The notes below the pieces were generated by a model. It saw only the letters and a program-made list of their open reading frames with translations. It did not search any database and was not told the DNA's origin. The translations under genes and the position numbers were made by a program. Of a DNA stretch of 64,000 bases, positions 1 to 11,100 are shown one piece after another; position 1 is the first letter of the stretch; the number at the start of each line of letters is the position of its first letter. This stretch comes from Cotesia glomerata (lineage: Eukaryota; Arthropoda; Insecta; Hymenoptera; Braconidae), in assembly GCF_020080835.1 (NCBI RefSeq), contig NC_058164.1:16322471-16386470 (forward strand), given 5' to 3'.

Positions 1-150
1 TGTAAGAAAATATCACTATTAAGAAAGAAAAATATTTAAATCCGTTGACCTTGGAGGCCATCTCGGTATTTGCCTGTTTCTCTTCAGATTCTATCAAATT
101 TTATATTTGTAGGAACTGTATTTAAAGAATATGAATTTTTTGACAATTAT
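1..150. other. Noncoding flank of tandem array
   Basis: AT-rich DNA with no open frame. Positions 44-75 (GTTGACCTTGGAGGCCATC) resemble the end of the (AC)n-bearing repeat seen near 54000 and 34500, so this may be a remnant of that family. Confidence 0.3.
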
Positions 151-1515
151 TACTCCCGCACTTCTATGTGGGGGAGGAATTTCGTAAGATCCTATTCGAG
201 ATAATTTCTACATTATAAATAAAAGATTTCAACAAAACTTCGAGTCTATAAAAACTATCGATTGGAAATGAGAAATTTTCATTGTTAACGCCCCCACCAT
301 CCCTTTTGGGGTTAGAATTCGAGAAAATCCATTCTCAGCTGAACTTGACATCGTACACGAAGATTCCTACCAAATTTAGAATCTGCAGGAGTTACAGTTT
401 GGAAATTAAAATTTTAGATTTTAACACCCACCCCCGCAATCCCTATCGGAAGTAGAATTTTTTGGGATCCGTTTTGAGATGATCTCATGACAAATGAAAG
501 ATTCCTACCTAATTTCAAGTTTGTAGAAGTTACAGTTTGGAAATGGAAATTTGAAATTCTAACACCCACCCCCGCAATCCCTGTCGGAAGTAGAATTTAT
601 TGAAATCCGTTTTGAGATGATCTCTACATGACAAATAAAAGATTCCTACCAAATTTACGCCTTTTGGAAACTATATTTTGGAAATTAAGATTTTTTTTTG
701 TCAACACCCACCCCCGCAATCCTTATTGGGGGTGATTCGTCGTAAAATCCGCTCTTAGATTATTTCTACATCACATAGAAGATTCTTACCAAATTTGGAG
801 TCTATAAGAGCTATAGCTTGGAAATTAAAAATTTTAATTGTTAACATTCACCCCCGCAAACTCCTGTGAGGTATCTTAAAATTCGTTCCTATATTATTTC
901 TACATCTCTTAGAGAAAATTCCTACCTAATTGGAGTCTGTAGGAGCTATAGCTTGAAAATTAAAAATTCTCATTGTTAATACCCACCCCCACAATCCGTA
1001 TTGGGAGTAGGATGTCATTAAATCCACTCTTGAATCATTTATACATCACATAGAGCAGATTCTTACCAAATTTGGAGCCTATAGGAGCTACAGCTCGGAA
1101 ATTTAAAATTTTCATTATTAACACCGACCCCCGCAACCCCTTGTAGAGTAGGATATCGTTAAATTCGTTTATAAATTATTTTTACATCACTTACAAAAAA
1201 TTCATACAAAATTAGGATTCTCTAGGAGCTATAGCTCGGAAATTTTAAATTTTCATTGTTAACGCCCACCTCCGCAATCCATATTGGGAGTAGATTGTCA
1301 TAAAATCCGCTCTTAGATCATTCTACATCACATATAGGAGATTCCTGCCAAATTTGGAGTCAATAGGAGCTATAGTTTAAAAATGGGAATTTTCCATTGT
1401 CAATGCCCCCGCAACCCCTTGTAGGTAGAATTTCGTAAAATCCGTTCTTAGCTGACCTTTACACGGCGAAAGGAATATTCCTACCAAATTTCAAGTCTCT
1501 ACGCTTTATGGTTTC
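150..1515. repeat. 140-bp tandem repeat array, about ten units
   Basis: Degenerate tandem units start with ACACCCACCCCCGCAATCC near 291, 424, 561, 703, 843, 979, 1121, 1261 and 1401, plus an older one near 150. Each unit has a C-rich block, then GTAGAAT, then an AT-rich part with CTACCAAATTTGGAGTC and AGGAGCTATAG. Spacing is about 135-142 bp. No protein is encoded. A further unit of the same family sits inverted at the far right end of the window (63830-64000). Confidence 0.85.
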
Positions 1516-1570
1516 AGAGATATCGTGATGAGTCAATATATAGGTGGAAATCTCTTATATATATATATAG

Positions 1571-1722
1571 ATTGCAGTTTTATGATTTTATTTCGAATAA
1601 ATGATAATTTCGAAAAAAAACGCTCTGCTACGAAATAGATAATTAAAAAATTTATTACGTAGCAGAGCGTTTTTTTTTTTCAAAATTCTTCTTTATTTAG
1701 GAGAGAAATATAAAGCTGCAAT
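1571..1722. repeat. Small foldback element with 60-bp arms
   Basis: Imperfect inverted repeat. The arms start ATTGCAG at 1571 and end CTGCAAT at 1722; the inner stem AAAACGCTCTGCTACG is perfect, with a loop of about 25 bases around 1640. It sits directly after the tandem array and an (AT)n run. It resembles a MITE or a hairpin that could be transcribed; no coding content. Confidence 0.75.
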
Positions 1723-1842
1723 CGTAGAGACCGGCCGTTAAGCAGACTTTTTTTCAAATGAATATTTTGAATATTAAAAAACGAGTTATGTACAAAATAA
1801 TGATATAACCGTGAAGCGTATATTTTGAGCTTCCAATCCTGA

Positions 1843-2842
1843 TGTCCCCTTTATTGGCCATCTTACTTACATAATTTTCAAATAAAAAAATAGAAAAAAC
1901 AAAAAATAATAATAATAATAAATCAAGTAAGTAAATAGTTTGAAATTTTTTATTTAATTCAATAGATTGATGTAGAAAAATTAACTTGAAGATTTTGTGT
2001 ACAAATACTTATAACTTCAAAATAAAAGAACAGACTGGCCAATAATACATATAGAATCAATTCTCTTGTCCCGATAATTGGCCACCCAATTTTCAATATG
2101 AATTTATAAAAAATTATTAATTGATAAGTTTCTAAAATTGTTTTGAATAATGCTAATTGAGATTTTAATGAAAAATTGAACCATTATTGAAATTTTCAAT
2201 TTATAATAGCTTGTTCAAAAAAATTACAACCTTAACCTATCTGATAAGAAGTCAACAAAAATGAAATTTAATGCACAAATGTTTTTATTATTATTGTAAA
2301 ATAAACTTTTTTTCCGTAAACTTTTTAATTATAAGTAAATTTTCGTGACGAATGTACATTGTAGTACATTGCTCCCTTCATAAGTACATATTTTAGCCGT
2401 GTCAATTTTTCCATTACTCAGATAGCCAGTGCTTTCTTAGAAAGTAGGACTTCCAGCAGATACAGTTAATTTAACATTAAGTTGACGGTAATTTTTCATT
2501 GAATAACAGTTGTAAGCAAATTGACGAGAATTTACGGCCGCAATTTGAATACAAGTTAACAATCAAACTTGTAGTTAAATTTTCTTTCAACTTTACTACA
2601 ACTAGACTGAAATACTTATACAGCAAATCTTAACGTCTAATTGCAGAGTAAGTCATAGGCAACTTAACTGAAACTGTTCGTCAAGTTGGTTTCAAATTGC
2701 GGCCGTAGATTTGACAGCAAGTTTCAGTTAAGGTGGCTATCAGAATAGTTACTAATAATAGAAAAAAGATAATCTGATATCTTATAGGAAGGGAGAATTG
2801 TAATGCGATTTTTTGATTTAGTGGCCAATATAGGGGGCTTGA
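1843..2842. mobile_element. Possible noncoding TIR element, about 1 kb
   Basis: The ends look like inverted repeats around TATTGGCCA: near 1846-1862 on the left and, inverted, near 2817-2838 on the right. Two further TTGGCCA-like motifs lie inside (near 2036 and 2078). No protein is encoded. A smaller foldback at 2421-2745 sits within it. Boundaries and target duplication are not certain. Confidence 0.35.
2421..2745. repeat. Foldback repeat with GCGGCCG-type inverted motifs
   Basis: The ends GATAGCCA (left) and TGGCTATC (right) are inverted. Inside, ACGGCCGCAATTTGA near 2532 is repeated inverted as TCAAATTGCGGCCGT near 2692. A related motif (CTGCGGCCGG) occurs at about 4420. Noncoding; likely a MITE. 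Confidence 0.5.
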
Positions 2843-3326
2843 CCAGTAGAGGGCTTACTTACCTTAGTATCAACTAGGGATGTTCGATCGTAAATCGATG
2901 CTAAAAATTATCGATATTATTTTGTGAAGTATCGATATTTCATATCGATAATCAAAGCTGCATCGATACTTGTTGGCGAGACGTTATTGGAAATATCGAT
3001 CTAACTAACTGAAGAAATGCGAGAACCAATTAATTCACGTTAAAAATATAAAATTAAAATATAGATTTAGTTTATGTTTTCTAAAATATTTAATAATTGA
3101 TAATTATAAACATTAAATATAATGTAAAGTGTTTAGCGTAATATGAAATATTTAATTTAATGACATCAAATATTTACTTTAGTGTAACAAAAACAGGTTT
3201 ACTCTTAATACTTGACCAACACGTAAGTAGACGGACCAATGAGGCATGAATCAAACTAATATATATTATCACACAGTCATAAAAAACAATTAAAAAAATG
3301 TTTTACCTAATATTTGTTATGACTTA

Positions 3327-4186
3327 GGGGGCGTCCATAAATTACGTGAGGCATTTTTGAGAATTTTTTGACCCCCCCCCTCCCCCCTTGATAAGATTTC
3401 GTAAGATTTTCCCCAACTCCCTCCCCCCTCCCCTAATCTCACGCGAGATTCTTCAAAATTTATGTTTCGGCTGTAAACGTGTTGGATTATTGAGAAAAAA
3501 AGCTGTAAACATTCGGCTACACCCGACATGGATAGGTAGATTTCTTGTTTGAATATTGAAAAAAACACGTTATTAAAAGGCCGTAATGTCCTAAAATTTA
3601 TTTTTTATTATATTTTTGCAAATAACGACATGAGATTGACTATAACAAATAAATATTCAAAGACATCTACCTAAAAAATAGAATTTTTTACAGATAAAAG
3701 TCATTTGATGATAAAAGCTAAAATTTAATTTATTCTTGATTTTTTTTTGAATATTCTCAACTACGAAATAAATTGAAAAAAGTATTAAAAGTCGACGCAC
3801 AATAGCTTAAATTGAAGATAATTAAACATATTATGACAAAATTTTATTAAAATTACGACATGAGACCGGCTACCACCGATAGATTTCTAAAGAAATCTAC
3901 CTAAAAAATTAGTGAATCCTATCGATCAATAATCAAATTAAACAATCGAGCGCTACTTTGCTACCCTGCAGGGTTCAGACGAATACGACAAACACTATTG
4001 TGTCAAATTTGGCCATATTTTATTATAGAAATACTTTTTCACGCAATTTTACACTGTTTTCTGTTAGAGAAAAAATTACGTGATATTTGTTAAGATCCCC
4101 CCTCCCCCCTAAGTGAGATTTGGTAAGATTTAGCTTGATCCACTCCCCCCCCCCTAGAACACCTCACCTAATTAATGGACGCCCCC
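3327..4186. mobile_element. GGGGGCGTCC foldback element, copy 1
   Basis: Ends GGGGGCGTCCATAAATTACG and, inverted, ATTAATGGACGCCCCC. The subterminal regions carry C-rich blocks (ACCCCCCCCCTCCCCCC) mirrored near the right end. No transposase. It is a near-identical partner of 36314-37162. Both copies contain the same internal CATTCGGC-type segment, so that segment was present before the copies spread. Confidence 0.85.
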
Positions 4187-4385
4187 ATTATGGCAATTAT
4201 TCAGTAGTCTTTTTGTCCAAATGAAAAATTCGTTTTTTCATTAACAAAAATTTTAATTATTGAAAAATCATTTTTAATGTTTGGCGCATTTTATGTATCG
4301 TTTACCTAGGAAAAAGTAAGGATCGATATTTTCTGTGTCCGTCGATACTTAATGGGATCAATACTTGGTTGATTGATACCGCCCA

Positions 4386-4700
4386 GTTAGCACAAGTGAA
4401 ATCAAGATAACGTAAACCTGCGGCCGGAATAGGACGTAAAGTTTACGGAAAGAGTAAGGCAACAGTTGTACTTATAACAAGTTTACCTCATGTTAACACC
4501 ATCTTTATGTAAACTTCGCGTCAACTTTGAGCGAATCTTTCGGTCAATTCTGGCAGTAGATTTGTGTCAACTTGATGAGTAAGTTAAAGTCAAGTTTTGC
4601 GAAACTGTTGCAAATGCAAAAGTTGACGCGAAGTTTACGGAAACTTGACGTAAGCTATTGAACATTAACTAGTTCATTGCCAACTTGTGTAAACTAGACC
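4386..4700. repeat. Repeat rich in TTTACG/AAGTTGAC motifs
   Basis: A short noncoding stretch inside the right half of the TA-flanked element. It has mirrored motifs: CGTAAACCTGCGGCCGG near 4412, and AAGTTGACGCGAAGTTTACG near 4619 against AAACTTCGCGTCAACTTTG near 4512. It looks like a small foldback related to the one at 2421-2745. Confidence 0.4.
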
Positions 4701-4994
4701 AATACTGCTATACATCGATACTTATCTTGAGTATCGAGACATCCCTAGTTGATAGAATGTTTCAACTTTTCATCGAATTAATCTTGTCAATATATTAATA
4801 AATTTATCAGAAATGTAAAATCTTAAAAGTTATCGTGGTTATTTCGTACCATATTGTACGAATACTACAACTCCCCAAAAAAAATGTTTTTAAACGTGCC
4901 ACAAGACGTTAAACGTTGAAACCAATGGTTTCAAGCAGTTCAACGAATAAATCCTGGAACAAAATCAAATTATTTGTATTATGTGGATCATTTT

Positions 4995-5292
4995 GTTAAT
5001 GGAGCGAAAAAAATACATAGCCGTCCCAAATAAATCACTCTAATATACACAGTAAAAACTTTTGCGTCATTGCGTCAAAAATCTTAGTGTTAAAAATTTT
5101 TATGTCAAATATTTAACACTTTTTTTGTGTTGATTTAACAGAATAAATGTTAAATTTACACATACAAGTGTTAAATATTTAACACAAAAATTTTTAACAC
5201 TAAGATTTTTGACGCAATGACGCAAAAGTTTTTACTGTGTATATTAGAGTGATTTATTTGGGACGGCTATGTATTTTTTTCGCTCCATTAAC
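4995..5292. mobile_element. Near-perfect 298-bp foldback flanked by TTAA
   Basis: The two arms (about 4995-5125 and 5165-5292) are inverse complements over roughly 130 bases with only a couple of differences. TTAA lies at 4996-4999 and 5288-5291, the target used by piggyBac and Kolobok transposons, although the palindrome itself makes this ambiguous. Arm motifs include GTGTTAAATATTTAACAC and GCGTCATTGCGTCAAAA. A diverged partial copy lies at about 5600-5660. High arm identity suggests recent origin. Confidence 0.85.
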
Positions 5293-5880
5293 ATATGGTT
5301 CTATGTAAAGTAAAAAAAAATTTCTTCAAGGTTTATTCCGTCATTATAATTTTATTGTTTTCTTTTAAAATTGAAGTTTTTTTTTAATTAAAACGTATAG
5401 GAAATGAAGAATTATTTGTGTGTTCTACAATTTAGCAGCCTTTGACACTACTGGAATGGATCAAGGCGTAGCTTAAGGTAATAACAGACACCTTGAAAGG
5501 ACATCGCCTATCGATATCAACTGATATATTTTGGTATTTTCACGCTATCAAACTCAAACTTTTACTAAATAATCTTATTTTTCGCGTATTCAATGGAACA
5601 CAGTAAAAAATTTTATGTCATTGCGTCAAAATTCATCGTTAAAAATCATCGTTTTGGCGTGGAAAATTAAAAAGTTCATGCTTATATAAGTCGAAATTTT
5701 TTATGAAAGTTGTACATTTAAAATTTATAAGGGGATAGAAACTGATACGTCATACGGAACAAATTAATTTTAAAAATAGAACTGCAGTCTATAGTTCGAT
5801 AAAATTTTTCTTCCAGACTTAAAATATCATTTAAGAGGGCAAATCATGCATGAACAGTTTTTGTCAGCTGGTATATGGAG
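5293..5880. other. AT-rich spacer, no gene seen
   Basis: No open frame or RNA was recognised. Contains the partial relative of the preceding foldback (about 5600-5660). Confidence 0.6.
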
Positions 5881-5904
5881 TTTTAATCTTTATCTATTTT
5901 AGGC

Positions 5905-6375
5905 TAGATCAGACATGGACAGGTCTGAGCGTATTTAACGCTTCAGACATGAACATGCATGGACAGGTCTGAGCATATTTAATGCTTCAGACATGAACAG
6001 GCTTGATCAGATCTGATCAGGTCTGAGCGTATTTAATGCTTCAGACATGAGCAGGCATGAACAGGCTTGATCAGGTCTGAGCGTATTTAACACTTCAGAC
6101 ATGAGCAGACATGGACAGGTCTGAGCGTATTTAATGCTTCAAACATGAACAGGCATGAACAGACATGAGCAGGCATGAACAGGCTTGATCAGATTTGATC
6201 AGGTCTGAGCGTATTTAACACTTCAGACATGAACAGGCATGGACAGGTCTGAGCGTATTTAACGGTTCAGACATGAACAGACCTAATTTCAGGCCTGATC
6301 ATACATGAACAGGTCTGATCAGGTCGGATTTCAGGCCTGATCAGATATGAACAGGTCTGATCAGTCCTGATCATT
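5905..6375. repeat. GACAGGTCTGAGCGTATTTAA minisatellite
   Basis: Seven or so irregular tandem units of about 40-60 bp, each with TCTGAGCGTATTTAA then CTTCAGACATGAACAGG, followed by variable runs of the palindrome TGATCAGATCTGATCA. Unit starts fall near 5925, 5966, 6024, 6077, 6118, 6205 and 6247; the last 100 bases lose the TATTTAA core and keep only GATCAGGTCTGA blocks. Noncoding. Confidence 0.85.
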
Positions 6376-6387
6376 TTTTCCCGGGTT

Positions 6388-6600
6388 ATCAAATGACTTT
6401 CATCTGTTACAAATCCTATTTTTTAGGTAAATTTCTTTGAATATCTACTTGTTGTAGTCAGTCTCATATCATTATTTGCAAAAATATAATAAAAAATAAA
6501 TTTTAGGACATTATTGCCTTTTAATAACGTGTTTTTTTCAATATTCAAATAAGAAATCTACCTATATATATCGGGCGTGGCCGAATGGCGCTTTTTTTAA
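6388..6600 (-). repeat. CATTCGGC-family fragment
   Basis: Reads inverted as the same sequence found inside the elements at 3327-4186 and 36314-37162, from the CGCCATTCGGC end to the block around TCATTTGAT. It has the paired motifs GTAGATTT and AAATNTACC. Noncoding. Confidence 0.75.
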
Positions 6601-7638
6601 TTAAAATAAAATTGCAGGTGTCAATAACTAGGCCAGTGTCAATAACTGGGTCTTTTATCTTAGTACTCTAAAAGCTCACTCGTCAACTTAACTTTAAACG
6701 ACAGGCCAATGAAACTACCAGACCAACTGCAGAAAAAAAAACGGAAACAATGAGATCTTTAAGAGATTTTAAATGAATCAGAAAAAAATATCGAAGTTTC
6801 CAATTCTCACGAATTCAATAATCATACTATATCAGTTAATAGTTGTGATCGTCGAAGACTCGCTCCAGATATTTGACCAAGACTCTTCGGCAAGACTGGG
6901 GCCTGAATTCGTCCAGAAAATGGCTAGAAATGGTAGGGTTCCCCACCACCACTTTTTGAGACTGTTGTGAAAGCAGAAATTCTCATTTTTATTTCAATAC
7001 AATAAGAATGTGCACTGTTAATCTTATTCGTTTCTCACACAAATCTGAGTCAAATTTCTTTACCAATAATCTGGACACATTCTGCCTACAGACTTGTCAC
7101 TAAACTTAACTAAGTATTGCTTCAGATTCTGTATTAAAATCTTTTCCAAATCTGTTGCCAGTCTGGACGAATAATCTTGGTTAACTGTCTGGTTCCAGAA
7201 TTGTCCGATTCTGTTTCCAGGGCTTGGTCAATTATCTGGCCAAAGAATCTCATCCAAAACCAATGTTACTAGAGTATCAGTTCAAATTAATCAATTTCAA
7301 ATTTAATCGATGAATTACAAAAAAGTATTTTTCATCACACATTATGTGATAGATAAGTTAATTATCAAAAACAAATGTTTTTTTCACTGAAAATCAGATG
7401 CCTACTTTTCATCAATACATAAATAGAAACCGTCGACAGTGAACGAGCGTAGAGTTATTTTAACTTTATGACGTCACAAACGGGACAACTAATCATGGCA
7501 CATTTAGAGTCATGTGGTTCTTTTAAAAATTTTATTATTTCGGAATTGTCTATAATTGATTAGAAAAAAATTTTTTCACGTTTTTCGCATTGAATATCGA
7601 TATTATTTACAATAAATCTATGAAATACATAAACAATC

Positions 7639-7669
<31 letters not shown>

Positions 7670-7925
7670 CCCAATTCTTTATAAGTTTGTAGTTTTGATG
7701 TTGAAGAGCAAATTATTATATTTTGAAAGGAATAATAGTTATTAGTTTCACAATGAAATCTATCTATTTTAGGAAAATGTGAGTTATTCATAGTTTGTAG
7801 ATCGTAATCTGTTCTGTACAACTAAAAGAGATATGATGAATACATTAATCTACTTCTACGAACACTCAAAAGTGAACTCTAAACTATCAGTTACATATTT
7901 TAACAGGTACAAAAAAAAAAGTGGC
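6601..7925. other. Noncoding region downstream of InR
   Basis: Contains scattered TTGGTCAA/TCTGGAC motifs between about 6690 and 7260, possibly a decayed element with ends near 6656 and 7285, and a 22-base T run near 7641. A 65-codon open frame at 6773-6970 has no recognisable homology and is not called. No InR 3' exon was recognised. Confidence 0.5.
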
Positions 7926-8174
7926 TTACTTATCATTGAGTGGTGAAAGAGAGTTGTTTTGATTACGAGCTTCAATTCCTTCCGGGCTGTGATAAAAGCT
8001 GACAGTTTCGAAACCTTCTAAAGATGCTTCTTTCAAAAGCATAGCAGTAATATGAATAAATGTAGGCCTTCGTACAGCTTTTTGATTCCATGTTCCTCGC
8101 ATTAATCGATAAAGAGAATCAGGACAATTTTCTGGACGTTCCATTACACCTCCATCAATTACATAACGTAATAC
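7926..8174 (-). CDS. InR: InR exon: kinase C-lobe and short tail
   Basis: An 83-codon exon entered in phase 0 after TTTTAG. It completes the C-lobe (VLRYVIDGG, CPDSLYRLMRGTW, RRPTFIHI) and gives a short tail ending SLSPLNDK before TAA at 7926-7928. The last codons overlap a strong donor, AA followed by GTAAGC with intron start at 7929, so a longer tail encoded further downstream is possible. No downstream coding exon was recognised in 1-7900. The short-tail form would resemble vertebrate receptors more than the long-tailed Drosophila one. Confidence 0.88.
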   Translation of the reverse strand, partial: VLRYVIDGGVMERPENCPDSLYRLMRGTWNQKAVRRPTFIHITAMLLKEASLEGFETVSFYHSPEGIEARNQNNSLSPLNDK

Positions 8175-11100
8175 CTAAAATTGTCAAACGAAACATAAAA
8201 TGAAAAAAACCGAATGAATAACTGAATATTAAAAATATAATTGACATTTACTTGATCATTCGATAATCCTTGATATGGTTGAGATGCAAGTGTTACCATT
8301 TCCCATAAAACTATTCCATAACTCCAGACATCTGAATAACTAGTAAATACTCCGTCTTTTAAACTCTCAGGTGCCATCCAGCGAACCGGCAGAAGACCTT
8401 TTGTACCTTTTCGATAGTAATCTGTTTCATATATATCTCTAGTCATTCCAAAATCACCTATTTTTACGGTCAGATCTTCTGCTACCATACAATTGCGAGC
8501 TGCCAAATCTCTGTGTACAAATTTCTTTGCTGAAAGATAAGCCATTCCATCGGCAATTTCAGCTGCCATTCGTATTATTCGTTTGAGTGTAGGAGGTTGT
8601 CTTGACATATTCTCACACTGATCGGGTCGATGACTTCGTAAATAAGTTTTGAGATCACCATTTACCATTAATTCCATGATGACATAAGGAGGTTGACCTC
8701 GAGATACAACACCAAGTAGCCGAACAACATGATGGGTGTTGAAAGCTTTCATTACCGAAGCCTCATTTAAAAATTCTATGCGTTCACGATCGGTTGCATT
8801 TTCATTAACAGTTTTGACGGCACATCTTATTTCAGGTTTTAACTTACTAATATCTTTAGCAATACCTTCATAAACCATACCAAAAGAACCATTCCCTAGC
8901 TCTCGAGATAAACGAATTTTCTTTCTTGGTACTTCCCATTCATCAGGTACGTAAGCAGTGCTGACATATTCTGGATTCACGGTCGCTATCAGTCTTCTAC
9001 TCGGTACATTTCGCATAAGCTTACGTTTACACAGATACATTCCAATAAAAATTGCTGCAATGAGAACGATGAAGAACACTGACCAGAAAATAATCCCAAA
9101 TTTGTCTTTTGAACTATCTTCCTCAATATATACGTAAAGTACTTCTGAGTCGGCACCACTTCCTGCTAAACTTGTAGCCCGAACTTTTACGGAATAATTA
9201 CCAGCCGGCAAATCTTTAGTGATACAAGAATTACTGTCGTTGCGAAATCTTTGACTACTTATACAAACTACAATTGGCTGAATCTAAAAAAAAAAAAATT
9301 TTTAATATTCACAGATTGAAGTTAAGATATTGATTAATTTATAAATTCCAAAAACTAAAAAGCACTTGTAATTATATAATTGTTTAGAGTTTTACTAATT
9401 TTTGATTTCGCAGTTAACAATACTTCAACTGATACAATGGAAATTTAAAATTTTTTGCGAACTATTACTCATTTTATTCTAGAAAAAAATTTCTAAAATA
9501 TTAATTTTCCGAGAAAAATAAATTTTTGACCAAGTGATAAAAAAAATAAAAATTGACTTTTAAAAAAAATTTTTTTTTTACGAAATTGTTTTCACATGTA
9601 AAATAGGGACCGTGCGGCAAATGGTGACCCCTCATAATTTCTCAGTCTATAATGTCTTGGCAAATATATCTCGGCAATCATATCTCAGAAAATGATATCT
9701 CGTCTGTGTTGGCCTATATTTTCGAGAATAAACACACCCAAAAACTATGTTAAAAGGGCGTAACACGATTACGCGCGTTTGTTGGCCTATTTTCGAGCAT
9801 AAAAGTAGCACACAAATTGAAAATTGCACCAAAACATTTATGTCTGAGATGTTATTGTTGAGATATTATTGTCTCGAGACGTTATTTCTGAGATTTAAAG
9901 AGGCGTAGCCGCGGCAAATATAGAGACAGCACTTCTGCCGAAACTGGCGCACCCTGTTTTTGAATTTATGAATAAAACGGGCAAAAATATTAAATCAAGC
10001 AATGGAATAATTCAAAAAAATTGATGCAATGTGTTTTTTAATCAGTAGTAATCGGTCGTATTTAAAGCAAGAATAGAAAGATAAAACAATATTTAAGGCC
10101 ATGTATATTGAATAAAATGAAAGAAATTTAGAATCATCAAGACAAATAGCCATGTAAACATAGCCTCCACAGTTCAATTTCGCCTCTAAACACGTCATAT
10201 GCTTGTCATTTTCCTAAAGAGTACCATCAGTACTGAGCGAAAAATAATAAAATTTCACAAGTTGGTCAATTTGACGTTTCCGACTTGATGTATTTATATA
10301 TGTTGTGATATAACAAGATTTTATAGTTGAAAAAATTTGGAAAAATTTATAAATTTATTTAAATAAACAAATCGACATTAAATCACATGTTAAGGTTTAA
10401 AATTTTTGTCCAAATTTTGTACATTTTTATCACCAGTGGGCGTGACAGTCTAGATGCACGATCCCTATGAGGAAGAAATACTAATAATCCCAAACTTTTA
10501 TAAATTTATGTGAGAGCTTTGAAACGATTTGAAAAGTAACAGAGTGTCCAAGCAATAAAACTAAAAAAATCAATGTTAGCGAAACCAAGAAGAGTTGGAT
10601 ATAAAGTTTGGTAACTTGGCATAAAATTTCCTATCTATGTACAAATATTTTTTTTTATGTGATTAAATAATCTGTTACTCTTACATCTGGCATTCCTACT
10701 CGTTTGTATTCAATTTGATAGGCAACAATCAATCCGTTAGGTCTTTTTGGTTCTTCCCACTGTAATTTCACTGCTGGACGACTAGTGTTAGTGCGATCAT
10801 AGATCTTTTGTAATTTCAGTGATCCCAACGGAATATCGTCTGCATGCTCAAATGGTAAAGTTCGAGAGTTTTGTATCACTTTTGTGGAACATTTTTCGCT
10901 TACATCATCAGGAACAGCTTCTCGACAAGCTTGAAGCTCTATATTATAAGTAGCGAAATGCTCTAAATTTCGCATTACGAATGATTGTTCAGAACTGGGT
11001 ATTAGATTAAGCGTCTGATCAGTGTTAATGATTGTTTCGTTCTGAAAACATAAAAATAAAAATCATGAGAGTGCATTAAATAATTAAAAAGTAACCATTT

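Larger units (their letters stand above)
2870..4752. mobile_element. Non-autonomous TIR element with TA duplication
   Basis: Terminal inverted repeats TCAACTAGGGATGT (2870-2883) and the inverted ACATCCCTAGTTGA (4739-4752), each flanked by TA (2868-2869 and 4753-4754). The TA target fits the Tc1/mariner superfamily, but no transposase is present, so that is inference. Both subterminal regions are crowded with ATCGAT motifs. A second element is nested at 3327-4186. Confidence 0.7.

Noticed and set aside
3317..3568. 83-codon frame rich in glycine
   Set aside because: It lies across the C-rich terminal repeat of a foldback element and recurs only because of that repeat.
5905..6375. Possible CRISPR-like array
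   Set aside because: Units are contiguous and irregular, without unique spacers, in eukaryotic DNA.
6773..6970. 65-codon frame downstream of InR
   Set aside because: No homology, and it lies in a repeat-like region with scattered TCTGG motifs.
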